Source: Candidatus Melainabacteria bacterium (GTDB lineage: Bacteria; Cyanobacteriota; Vampirovibrionia; Vampirovibrionales; JAJTHC01). Taken from it: a stretch of 13,170 nt of DNA. Of the stretch, positions 6,098 to 13,121 are shown one piece after another. Where the stretch lies: assembly GCA_026389055.1 (NCBI GenBank), contig JAPLIO010000195.1, positions 1-13,170 of the forward strand. Direction: 5' to 3'. The notes under the pieces are model-generated. The model did not search any database and was not told the DNA's origin. It saw only the letters and a list, made by a program, of their open reading frames with translations. Positions within the stretch are counted from its first letter, which is position 1; each line of letters begins with the position of its first letter. A program made the position numbers and the translations under genes.

Positions 6098-6376
6098 ATG
6101 ATGATGATGATGCTACTTTCCCCTACTATTGCACCACCACCCAGTGGGTTAGGTGTGGCTAGTTTCCACCCCGTAACCGCAATGCTTGAAACACTTGAAT
6201 TAACAATTGCTAATCAGCACCCTGTCGGTTCAACGCTAATTACCGCTGAAAATAGGTTAGCTTCTAGCTTTTTTCCTGAAAAAGTGGTGGTGTTACGGTT
6301 TCAACAACGCACGGCTTTAGCCATTAAAAGCAGTGTGCTAGCTAGAAAAACCCCTTCTTCTATAGCCGTAAGTTAA
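6098..6376 (+). CDS. Small hypothetical protein starting with five ATG codons
   Basis: A 92-residue frame that opens with five consecutive ATG codons, followed by LLSPTIAPPPSGLG and a mixed hydrophobic/polar body containing ETLELTIANQHPVGSTLIT and EKVVVLRFQQRTALAIKSS. I do not recognise it. There is no signal peptide or membrane span, and the C-terminal half is basic. GGAA (6084-6087) precedes the first ATG by exactly 10 nt, and the upstream AACCCTTAAATT resembles the AACCCCTATT before flagellin. A strong terminator follows its stop by 25 bp. The ribosome-binding-site and terminator context and the shared start architecture support a real gene. Lying 328 bp downstream of flagellin, it could be motility-related, but nothing in the sequence shows this. 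Confidence 0.6.
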   Translation: MMMMMLLSPTIAPPPSGLGVASFHPVTAMLETLELTIANQHPVGSTLITAENRLASSFFPEKVVVLRFQQRTALAIKSSVLARKTPSSIAVS

Positions 6377-6401
6377 CCCAACGATTCTTTTCTTTTTCAA
6401 C

Positions 6402-6450
6402 AAAACCCGTCTTTTTTGAACCCCTTGCGGTAAAAGAAAGACGGGTTTTT
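6402..6450. terminator. Bidirectional terminator between the 6098 gene and the his operon
   Basis: A perfect 13-bp inverted repeat, AAAACCCGTCTTT (6402-6414) and AAAGACGGGTTTT (6437-6449), with a 22-nt loop. Five T follow the plus-strand stem. It serves convergent genes: the small protein ending at 6376 and the HisA-HisIE ORF ending at 6469. Confidence 0.85.
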
Positions 6451-6468
6451 ATCATGTGAAGAGGTCGC

Positions 6469-7701
6469 TTACCGATGCCGACCCGCTAGTTCGGCGACAA
6501 TTTCATGAAAGCCAATGCCTTCATCCACGGCTAACATGGAAAGGAAAAACATCGCATCGGCAATTTCCCACACAAATTCATCTCTGCTTTCAGATTGCGT
6601 GGCTTCAAACGCCTCTTCAATAATCTTCTTATCCAACTTGTGCCTGTTTTGAAATAATTTGGCTGTAAACGAACCCTCAGGCAAGGTTTCACGCCGTTGC
6701 TTTAGCACGCTAAACAACGTTGCCATATGGAAATCTCTCGCCCCGAAACAGGTATCTGCCCCCGTGTGGCAACAAGCGTCGGTTTGTTTTACTTTGAAAA
6801 TAATCGTATCGCCATCGCAATCGGTTCGGCACGAAACCAACGTTTGCACATGCCCCGAAGTCTTCCCTTTTTCCCAAAGCTGGTTACGAGACCGACTCCA
6901 GTAAATGCCCTTACCTTCTTTGAGAGCCAACCGTAACGATTCCTGATTGGAATACGCCAGCATCAGCACTTCCAACGTATCCGCATCTTGCACAATGGTG
7001 GGAATCAGCGGGCATTTGTCAAAATCTAACGCTTGAACAACTACTTCGGCGGGGTCTAACAAGCCTTTATAAAGTGCCATACCTACTTGTACATCAAACC
7101 CAGCTTTTACTAAATCTGCTGCGTTTTGAGTATCATTCACGCCACCCGCAACGGTAATAGGGTGGGGCAAACTAGCTTGCAACGCTTGAACGGCTTCCAA
7201 AGGCAAGCCTTCCAGCCCACCTTCTTTATCCACAAACGTGCATAAAAACCCCGAACAATAAGGGGCTAGCCGAGCGGCTCTATCCACGACGGTTTCGCCT
7301 GTAGAGCGTGTCCAACCAGCATCTAGCACCGTGCCTTTTACGTCAAAATCAAGGGCAACCATCACTTGCGAAGGGTGGAAATTAGCCAAAAATTCAGGCG
7401 TAGCTGCGGTGCCGATAATAATTTTTTTCGCCCCTGCCCGTAAGAGGCTTTTACCTCGTTCCACGGTGCGAATGCCTCCGCCTGCCCGCACTTCGGCAAT
7501 GGTGGCTAGGTGGCGGATGAGGGCTAAGTTATCGCCCCCGTTGGAAAGGGCGGAATCAAGGTCAATGACGGCTACTTGCCCGTAGCGGTTGAACTGCTTG
7601 GCGAGTGCTTCGGGGGGCGTTTCTGCGGTGAGGACCTGGGTTTTGCCTTGGCGTAGTTGCACGGCTTGCCCATTCATTAAATCAATACTAGGAATTAACA
7701 T
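6469..7701 (-). CDS. hisA-hisIE: Trifunctional HisA-HisI-HisE histidine biosynthesis fusion
   Basis: One uninterrupted 410-residue frame contains three enzymes. Residues 1-228 are HisA (ProFAR isomerase, a TIM barrel): MLIPSIDLMNGQAVQLRQG with catalytic D7, GGGIRTVE, a second Asp in VALDFD, and AGGVND. Residues 229 to about 328 are HisI (phosphoribosyl-AMP cyclohydrolase): VLMLAYSN, YWSRSRNQLWEKGKTSGH, the metal-binding DCDGDT, and CCHTGADTCF with the zinc cysteines. About 330-410 is HisE (phosphoribosyl-ATP pyrophosphatase): KIIEEAFEA and WEIADAMFF carry the acidic Mg-binding residues. HisIE fusions are common; HisA joined in front of HisIE is not the usual arrangement. The three activities catalyse pathway steps 2, 3 and 4. 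All key motifs look intact. It starts 21 nt after the hisF stop, in the same operon, and is followed by the terminator at 6402-6450. Confidence 0.95.
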   Translation of the reverse strand: MLIPSIDLMNGQAVQLRQGKTQVLTAETPPEALAKQFNRYGQVAVIDLDSALSNGGDNLALIRHLATIAEVRAGGGIRTVERGKSLLRAGAKKIIIGTAATPEFLANFHPSQVMVALDFDVKGTVLDAGWTRSTGETVVDRAARLAPYCSGFLCTFVDKEGGLEGLPLEAVQALQASLPHPITVAGGVNDTQNAADLVKAGFDVQVGMALYKGLLDPAEVVVQALDFDKCPLIPTIVQDADTLEVLMLAYSNQESLRLALKEGKGIYWSRSRNQLWEKGKTSGHVQTLVSCRTDCDGDTIIFKVKQTDACCHTGADTCFGARDFHMATLFSVLKQRRETLPEGSFTAKLFQNRHKLDKKIIEEAFEATQSESRDEFVWEIADAMFFLSMLAVDEGIGFHEIVAELAGRHR

Positions 7702-7722
7702 GGTTATAGAAATCTTTCATTT

Positions 7723-8517
7723 TTATAATCTAACAATGATGCCTTCGGTGTGCAAGGCTTGCTTCAGCGTAGAAACCTGCCAAATTCCATCATGGAAGAT
7801 GGTAGCAGCAAGGGCAGCATCCGCCTTGCCTTGGGTAAACACTTCCGTAAACGATTCTACCCCCGAAGCTCCGCCTGAAGCAATAACAGGCACATTTAAA
7901 GCTTGAGAAAGCGTACTGGTTAAATGGCAATCAAACCCACTGCCCGTGCCATCTTTATCCCATGAAGTTAGTAGAATTTCGCCCGCCCCCATATTCACGG
8001 CTTGGGTTGCCCAGTCCAACGCATCTAGCCCCGTTACTTCCCTGCCGCCTTTTACCAACACATCCCACGATGGTTTTCCGTTGCGAATGCCGTGGTATTT
8101 GGCATCAATGGCTAGCACGCAACATTGGCTACCGCAGTGGGTGGCAATTTCTTCAATTAGCTTGGGGTTTCGCACGGCGGAACTATTGATAGACACTTTA
8201 TCTGCCCCAGCACTCAGCAAATCCAGCACTTGGGGAAGCGAAGAAATACCACCGCCCACGGTGAAGGGAATCCGCAGTTCTTTGGCTACTTTTTTGACCA
8301 GTTCAACCAACGTTTTTCTGCCTTCAAACGAGGCAGAAATATCCAGAAACACCAGTTCATCTGCCCCTTGGGCTTCGTAGGCAATCGCCATTTCTACGGG
8401 GTCGCCAATATCTCGCAATCCTTGAAACTGAATGCCTTTAACGGTGCGTCCGTGGCTATCCACATCTAGGCAGGGAATGATTCGTTTACAGAATCCGTTT
8501 TTTTGGGGTGTGGGCAT
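7723..8517 (-). CDS. hisF: Imidazole glycerol phosphate synthase cyclase subunit HisF
   Basis: A 264-residue TIM-barrel enzyme that, with the glutaminase HisH, converts PRFAR to imidazole glycerol phosphate and AICAR. Visible motifs are RIIPCLDVDSHGRTVKG with the catalytic D18, LRDIGDPVE, LVFLDISAS, VGGGISS, DKVSINSSAV, the second catalytic Asp D138 in LAIDAKY, and LLTSWDKDGTGSGFD. It is slightly longer than usual (about 250) because of a short N-terminal lead. GGAGG (8522-8526) lies only 4 nt from the ATG; this is close, but the start fits family alignment. It is the first gene of a two-gene operon with the HisA-HisIE fusion. hisH, hisG, hisB, hisC and hisD are not in the window. The upstream spacer carries an inverted repeat at 8573-8622. 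Confidence 0.96.
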   Translation of the reverse strand: MPTPQKNGFCKRIIPCLDVDSHGRTVKGIQFQGLRDIGDPVEMAIAYEAQGADELVFLDISASFEGRKTLVELVKKVAKELRIPFTVGGGISSLPQVLDLLSAGADKVSINSSAVRNPKLIEEIATHCGSQCCVLAIDAKYHGIRNGKPSWDVLVKGGREVTGLDALDWATQAVNMGAGEILLTSWDKDGTGSGFDCHLTSTLSQALNVPVIASGGASGVESFTEVFTQGKADAALAATIFHDGIWQVSTLKQALHTEGIIVRL

Positions 8518-8572
8518 AATGCCTCCAATAATCCAGTGAAAGTATCGTTTCCTTTCATTTTAGAACAAACAC

Positions 8573-8622
8573 GCCCATAAAAGATAGCGTTAAATTCATT
8601 ATTACCCTATCATCAAATGGGC
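8573..8622. promoter_or_regulatory. 50-bp nested inverted repeat upstream of hisF
   Basis: Two concentric pairs share one axis: GCCCAT (8573-8578) with ATGGGC (8617-8622), and GATAG (8583-8587) with CTATC (8607-8611), around a 19-nt AT-rich centre. It lies between the divergent hisF and the gene at 8683, about 55 bp from each start, where an operator would be expected. No T run follows on either side. Its function is inferred. Confidence 0.4.
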
Positions 8623-8682
8623 TGTTGAGGGTTTTATAACAATAAGCGTCGTTTTTTAGGCACCAACAGAAAGCGTTATTTT

Positions 8683-9471
8683 GTGTTTTTACCCTCCTCC
8701 TTCTCTACCTTATTAGAAACCGCCTCCCCTTATACCCCTAGTGCGAGGGAGTCTTCCGCTTCATTTGAAGACCAAACCTTAGCAGATTGGGAACCCTTGG
8801 CACCCCCTTCAGAAGACATCCAAATTATACCAAACCCTCCTGATACTATAGCGTTGAGCCAATCGGCACCTTCCCCCTCTGTTGAGCTGTTAGACGATGA
8901 GCCAACGGAAGTTCCGAAGTCGCCGCCACCTCCTGTTGATACGGTGGATGACTCGTCGTCTGAAAAATCGGTTATTCCTGCATTAACCGTTCAACAACGG
9001 TTAATGGTGAATAATGCTATTCATTGTGCCAAGGTTTCTACGGCTTGGATGACGGCAATGCCTGTATTAGGCCCGATTGTTAGCTTGGTGAATACGGCTT
9101 TTCTAAGTCAAAAGAAAGAGGCTACGCCCCCCGCAGAGCTTACTGAGCAACAAGCCCAAATTCAAGAATCAGCCGTTAAAAAAGCACGATGGAAGGCGTT
9201 AGCTGTAACGGCTATGCCTCAAGTGGTTAGCTTAGGGCTTCTATTGGCTCATCAGGCTATGGTTGAGGATATTTTGAAAGCTAAAAAAATTAGCTTAACG
9301 GATATTAAAGAGGTTGAACACTATTTTACCACTACGTCGGATGTTCCAGTGCAGCATAGCCGGTTGTTATTAGGGCTGGCTTTGATGGTGGGTTTGGCTT
9401 CGTTTTTAGTGCCGTTGGGTTATAAATGGCTTGAAAAACCTGAAGACCCTAGCTTTAACAAAAGCTTGTAG
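8683..9471 (+). CDS. Hypothetical membrane protein with disordered Pro/acidic N-terminus
   Basis: A 262-residue protein that I do not recognise, starting with GTG at 8683 (GAAAG about 10 nt upstream). Residues 1-100 are rich in Pro, Ser, Asp and Glu, including a PPPP run, and are probably disordered. Three hydrophobic segments follow: about 119-141 (WMTAMPVLGPIVSLVNTAFL), 170-193 (ALAVTAMPQVVSLGLLLAH) and 228-246 (LLLGLALMVGLASFLVPLG). A charged helix rich in Gln, Glu and Lys (143-168) connects the first two. The repeated TAMP motif in segments 1 and 2 (124-127 and 176-179) hints at an internal duplication of the membrane hairpin. There is no signal peptide. It is divergent from hisF and upstream of accD, which has its own promoter, so it is likely monocistronic. 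The GTG start is plausible but not certain. Confidence 0.75.
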   Translation: MFLPSSFSTLLETASPYTPSARESSASFEDQTLADWEPLAPPSEDIQIIPNPPDTIALSQSAPSPSVELLDDEPTEVPKSPPPPVDTVDDSSSEKSVIPALTVQQRLMVNNAIHCAKVSTAWMTAMPVLGPIVSLVNTAFLSQKKEATPPAELTEQQAQIQESAVKKARWKALAVTAMPQVVSLGLLLAHQAMVEDILKAKKISLTDIKEVEHYFTTTSDVPVQHSRLLLGLALMVGLASFLVPLGYKWLEKPEDPSFNKSL

Positions 9472-9535
9472 CAGCCTGTTAATTACCGTAAAAGAACGCT
9501 CTGCGAAAAAAGAAACTCCCTCTTTTCAATGGGCT

Positions 9536-9566
9536 TTGTTAGTGCTACTGTAAAAGCATGTATAAT
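9536..9566 (+). promoter_or_regulatory. Promoter of the accD-accA-miaB unit
   Basis: A perfect -10 box, TATAAT (9561-9566), lies 32 bp before the accD start. The best -35 candidate, TTGTTA (9536-9541), has a long 19-bp spacer, so the -10 carries most of the evidence. It leaves a short leader with AAAGGAA (9582-9588) as the accD ribosome-binding site. Confidence 0.6.
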
Positions 9567-9598
9567 CGCCCCCTTTTGCATAAAGGAAACCCCCTCTC

Positions 9599-10588
9599 AT
9601 GTCTTTAAAAGATTGGTTCGCTCAACGCAAAGAAAGCAATCAGGCGGAAAAACAGTTAGACGCTGACGGTATGAATCGGATTGCAGACGAACAATATGCT
9701 AAACTATGGCACCAATGCTTTAGTTGCAACACCAATTTACCCAAAAAAGATTTAGAAGAAAACCTGCACGTTTGCCCCGTTTGTGGGTATCATAACCGCA
9801 TTGGGGCTTATCAACGCATTGCCCAACTGACCGATGCCTTCGTGGAATGGGATGCAGGCATGGCTGCCACCGACCCATTGGTTTTTACGGATACCGAACC
9901 CTATGTGAAGCGGGTGGCGGATGCTCAACGAAAATCCAAATTGAAAGACGCCGTTATCACGGGCTTGGGTACTATTAACGAGCAACCCATCGCGTTAGCG
10001 GTAATGGATTTTGCTTATATGGGTGGGTCTATGGGGTCTGTTGTGGGTGAAAAAATCACTCGGGCTATTGAACAAGGCATTGCCTTGAATGTGCCTGTTT
10101 TGGTCATAACCGCTTCGGGTGGAGCGAGAATGCAAGAAGGCATGTTTTCCCTGATGCAAATGGTAAAAACATCCGCAGCGTTGGCTAGGTTGCATGATGC
10201 GGGCTTGCTTTATTTAACCCTGCTAACAGAACCCACTTTTGGGGGTGTTACGGCTAGTTACGGCACGCTGGGCGATATTATCATCGCGGAAGAAGGGGCT
10301 AGAATCGGCTTTGCGGGGCGTCGGGTTATTGAACAAACCATTCATCAAAAACTCCCTGCAGATTTCCAAACGGCGGGGTATCTGCAAAAATATGGGCAGG
10401 TGGATAGAGTTCTTAAACGGTCAGAAATTAAAGCTGAAATTGGCACGTTGTTACGCTTGCACCATACCAGTTCGGGCAAATTACCGTTAGCCCAAGCGTA
10501 TCAGCAATTGAATTTAACGGTGCCAGACGCCGTTTTACAAGCTGAAATTGCCCTTCATAAACAGCCTGCTATGGCTCATAACCATTAG
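9599..10588 (+). CDS. accD: Acetyl-CoA carboxylase carboxyltransferase subunit beta (AccD)
   Basis: A 329-residue beta subunit of the carboxyltransferase that moves the carboxyl group from biotin on BCCP to acetyl-CoA, the first committed step of fatty acid synthesis. The N-terminal zinc ribbon is complete: C40-x2-C43 and C59-x2-C62 (CPVCGYHNRI). The crotonase-fold core shows DFAYMGGSMGSVVGEKI, the oxyanion-hole ITASGGARMQEG, EPTFGGVTASYG and IGFAGRRVIEQTI. Length is a little above the typical 280-305 because of a C-terminal extension of about 40 residues. The start is set by AAAGGAA and the MSLKDWFA N-terminus typical of the family. accA follows after 17 nt, so the two subunits of the alpha2-beta2 enzyme are co-transcribed. 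Confidence 0.97.
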   Translation: MSLKDWFAQRKESNQAEKQLDADGMNRIADEQYAKLWHQCFSCNTNLPKKDLEENLHVCPVCGYHNRIGAYQRIAQLTDAFVEWDAGMAATDPLVFTDTEPYVKRVADAQRKSKLKDAVITGLGTINEQPIALAVMDFAYMGGSMGSVVGEKITRAIEQGIALNVPVLVITASGGARMQEGMFSLMQMVKTSAALARLHDAGLLYLTLLTEPTFGGVTASYGTLGDIIIAEEGARIGFAGRRVIEQTIHQKLPADFQTAGYLQKYGQVDRVLKRSEIKAEIGTLLRLHHTSSGKLPLAQAYQQLNLTVPDAVLQAEIALHKQPAMAHNH

Positions 10589-10605
10589 AAAGAAGACTAT
10601 CTATA

Positions 10606-11601
10606 ATGATGATGATGAGTACGCCTTCAGCCGTTTCTCCTGAAAAAATTCAACCGCTGGATTTTGAAAAACCATTGATTGCCCTTCAAAAACAAATTGA
10701 ATTCCTTGCCAATGCACAAAACAATTCAGAAGGCATTACAAACCAATTGCAAACATTACAACAACAGGCGGAAGCTTTACGTCAGCAGGTTTATGGCAAT
10801 TTATTGCCTGCCCAACGCCTACAAATTGCTCGGCATCCGCAACGCCCGAATGCGTTGGAAGTCATTCAAGCCCTTTCCCCTGATTGTTGGATTGAACTGC
10901 ACGGCGACCGTGCTGGGGCAGATGATAGAGCCATTGTGGGCGGTATTATCGAATTTGAAGGGCAGCCCATCATGGTTGTGGGCACGCAAAAAGGGCGGGG
11001 CATGAAGGAAAACCTCGTGCATAACTTTGGGATGGCAAACCCTGAAGGCTATCGTAAAGCGTTACGCTTATTTGAACATGCCAACAAATTTAATATGCCC
11101 ATTTTAACGTTGATTGATACCCCCGGTGCGTACCCCGGTATTGAAGGCGAACAACATGCTATTGGGCATGCCATTGCGTTAAATATTCGGGAAATGGCTC
11201 GGATGAACGTGCCTATTTTCTCGGTGGTTATGGGCGAAGCCAGTTCAGGCGGTGCGTTAGGTATTGGCGTAGCCAACCACATTTATATGTTGGAACACGC
11301 CCAATATACGGTTATTTCACCTGAAGGGTGTGCCTCTATTTTGTGGCGGTCGGCTAGTTTTGCTACCCAAGCAGCGGAAGCTTTGAAAATTACGGCTCAA
11401 GATTTAACCACCTTTGGCATTTGCGATGCCATCATTCCCGAACCGCAAGGCGGTGGGCATTATGATACGCAAGCCACGGTTGAAGCCATTGCCAAGCAAT
11501 TAAAAGCAGGCTTAGAAACGTTCAAAGGCTATACGGCGGAAGCCCTGAAAAATCAACGCTACGATAAATATCGCTCGATTGGGGCTTTTACTGAAATTTA
11601 A
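10606..11601 (+). CDS. accA: Acetyl-CoA carboxylase carboxyltransferase subunit alpha (AccA)
   Basis: A 331-residue alpha subunit, the partner of AccD. The helical N-terminus (FEKPLIALQKQIEFL, then a Gln-rich coiled stretch to about residue 65) leads into RHPQRPNALEVI, ELHGDRAGADDRAIVGG, GTQKGRGMKENLVHNFGM, LTLIDTPGAYPGIEGEQ, the catalytic-core MGEASSGGALGIGVA and VISPEGCASILWR. All are characteristic. The frame opens with four ATG codons; the purine-rich AGAAAGAAG ends 10 nt before the first. The reading frame ends in TAA TAA TAA TAG, four consecutive in-frame stops (11599-11610). It sits 17 nt after accD and 24 nt before miaB. Confidence 0.97.
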   Translation: MMMMSTPSAVSPEKIQPLDFEKPLIALQKQIEFLANAQNNSEGITNQLQTLQQQAEALRQQVYGNLLPAQRLQIARHPQRPNALEVIQALSPDCWIELHGDRAGADDRAIVGGIIEFEGQPIMVVGTQKGRGMKENLVHNFGMANPEGYRKALRLFEHANKFNMPILTLIDTPGAYPGIEGEQHAIGHAIALNIREMARMNVPIFSVVMGEASSGGALGIGVANHIYMLEHAQYTVISPEGCASILWRSASFATQAAEALKITAQDLTTFGICDAIIPEPQGGGHYDTQATVEAIAKQLKAGLETFKGYTAEALKNQRYDKYRSIGAFTEI

Positions 11602-11610
11602 TAATAATAG
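11599..11610 (+). other. Fourfold in-frame stop run after accA
   Basis: The accA frame ends TAA TAA TAA TAG. The final AG together with the following GA forms AGGA (11609-11612), the only Shine-Dalgarno-like motif before the miaB ATG at 11626 (13 nt away). The stop run may guard against readthrough and also positions the ribosome-binding site of miaB. Confidence 0.85.
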
Positions 11611-11625
11611 GACTCGGCTTTTTAC

Positions 11626-13038
11626 ATGTCTACAACCACACTCAACCCACTTGCACCGTCTGAAACGCAGCCTCTGCAACAACGTCTTGTATTTATTGAA
11701 ACCCAAGGATGCCAAATGAACGAGGCGGATAGTGAGCTGATGCTAGGCTTACTGCAACGCGAAGGCTTTATCTCTACGCATGAACCCACGGAGGCGGATT
11801 TGTTAATTATCAATACCTGCCAAATTCGGGGGGCAGCGGAAGATAAGGCTTATAGCTATTTAGGACGATGGGCTCAACTGAAAAAGAAGCGTCCGCATAT
11901 GAAGATTGCGATGGCAGGGTGTGTGGCTCAACAAACAGGCGGGGCTGTTTTTGAACGAGCAAAGTATGTGGATGTGGTGTTTGGCACGCAGAATATTCAT
12001 CAACTACCGCAGTTGGTTCGTCGGGCGTTTGATGAAAATGAACAACACGTTTTAGCCGTTGACAAACAAAAAGAGCGTAGCACGTTCGATTATTTTGACG
12101 ATGTTACCCAAATTCGGCAAGATAATGGGGTTTCGGCGTGGGTTACTATTATTGAAGGGTGCGATTATTTTTGCACTTATTGCGTGGTTCCTTATACTAG
12201 GGGGCGACAAATTTCTCGTTCGCCAAACTCTGTTTTGGCGGAAGTGCAACGCTTGGCGGAGCAAGGCTATAAAGAAATAACCCTACTTGGGCAAACGGTG
12301 GATGCCTATGGGCAGGATTTTAACGACAGGCAATTTGACTTGGCAGATTTATTTGAACTGCTTAGCGAAGTGGAAGGCATTGAACGCATTCGCTTTATGA
12401 CGTCTCATCCGTTGGATTTAAGCGATAAAATCATTGAAGCCATCGCCAATTTACCCAAGGTGATGGAGTATATTCACATCCCCATGCAATCTGGCGACGA
12501 TACGGTGCTAGAGCGGATGAAACGTGGCTATACCGCCGATGATTATTTCCGTTTGAGCGATAAAATTCATGCCAAAATTCCCAATGTGGCACTTTCGGGC
12601 GACTATATTGTAGGCTTCCCAGGGGAAACGAATGAACAGTTTATGAAGACCGTTTATTCCGTGGCTCGTTCAGGCATTTATTATGCGAACACGGCGGCTT
12701 ATTCGGCGAGGAAACAGACCCCTGCGGGCGTTTGGGAAAACCGAAAAGTGGATGAAGCTATTGCCGATGAAGTCAAACAAGAACGGCTTCAAACCTTGAA
12801 TACGGCTATTAGTAAGCAGGCGTTGGCTCATAATTTGCCTTATGAAGGGCAAACCGTGGAAGTGTTGGTGGAAGGCCCTAGCAAGCGAAACCCTAACCGA
12901 TTAACAGGTAGAACCCGCACCAACAAGGTGGTTAATTTTGATGCACCCCAACCGCATGCGGGTTTGGTGGGGCAATTGCTGATGGTTCACATTACGGAAG
13001 CGTATGCGTTTTCGTTGATGGGTGTGTACACGCCATAA
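11626..13038 (+). CDS. miaB: tRNA-2-methylthio-N6-isopentenyladenosine37 synthase MiaB
   Basis: A 470-residue radical-SAM methylthiotransferase that adds the 2-methylthio group to i6A37 of tRNAs reading UNN codons. The N-terminal cluster domain has C29 (ETQGCQMNEADSE), C65 (INTCQIRGAAEDKA) and C99 (MAGCVAQ). The radical-SAM cluster is C179-x3-C183-x2-C186 in IIEGCDYFCTYCVVPYTRGR. Later motifs are TSHPLD, IHIPMQSGDDTVLERMKRGYT, GDYIVGFPGET and a C-terminal TRAM domain (about 395-468). The QGCQMNxxDSE signature favours MiaB over RimO or MtaB. Two usually conserved spots differ: LLGQTVDAYG where LLGQNVN is typical, and YSARKQTPAG where YSxRPGTPA is typical. The short low-complexity N-terminus (about 18 residues) before RLVFIETQG is dispensable-looking, so the start could be reassessed. 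It is the last gene of the acc unit; no terminator is visible after it. Confidence 0.96.
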   Translation: MSTTTLNPLAPSETQPLQQRLVFIETQGCQMNEADSELMLGLLQREGFISTHEPTEADLLIINTCQIRGAAEDKAYSYLGRWAQLKKKRPHMKIAMAGCVAQQTGGAVFERAKYVDVVFGTQNIHQLPQLVRRAFDENEQHVLAVDKQKERSTFDYFDDVTQIRQDNGVSAWVTIIEGCDYFCTYCVVPYTRGRQISRSPNSVLAEVQRLAEQGYKEITLLGQTVDAYGQDFNDRQFDLADLFELLSEVEGIERIRFMTSHPLDLSDKIIEAIANLPKVMEYIHIPMQSGDDTVLERMKRGYTADDYFRLSDKIHAKIPNVALSGDYIVGFPGETNEQFMKTVYSVARSGIYYANTAAYSARKQTPAGVWENRKVDEAIADEVKQERLQTLNTAISKQALAHNLPYEGQTVEVLVEGPSKRNPNRLTGRTRTNKVVNFDAPQPHAGLVGQLLMVHITEAYAFSLMGVYTP

Positions 13039-13121
13039 CATCAATTAAACGATTAACTGTCGTATTTCTATTATCGATTGGCGTTCCTGCTAGGAGAGTG
13101 GGTGGGAGAGTCAATCTTTGA

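Noticed and set aside
9480..9540. Terminator after the 8683 gene
   Set aside because: Only an AT-rich 7-bp GAAAAGA/TCTTTTC pairing is visible, without a proper stem and T run.
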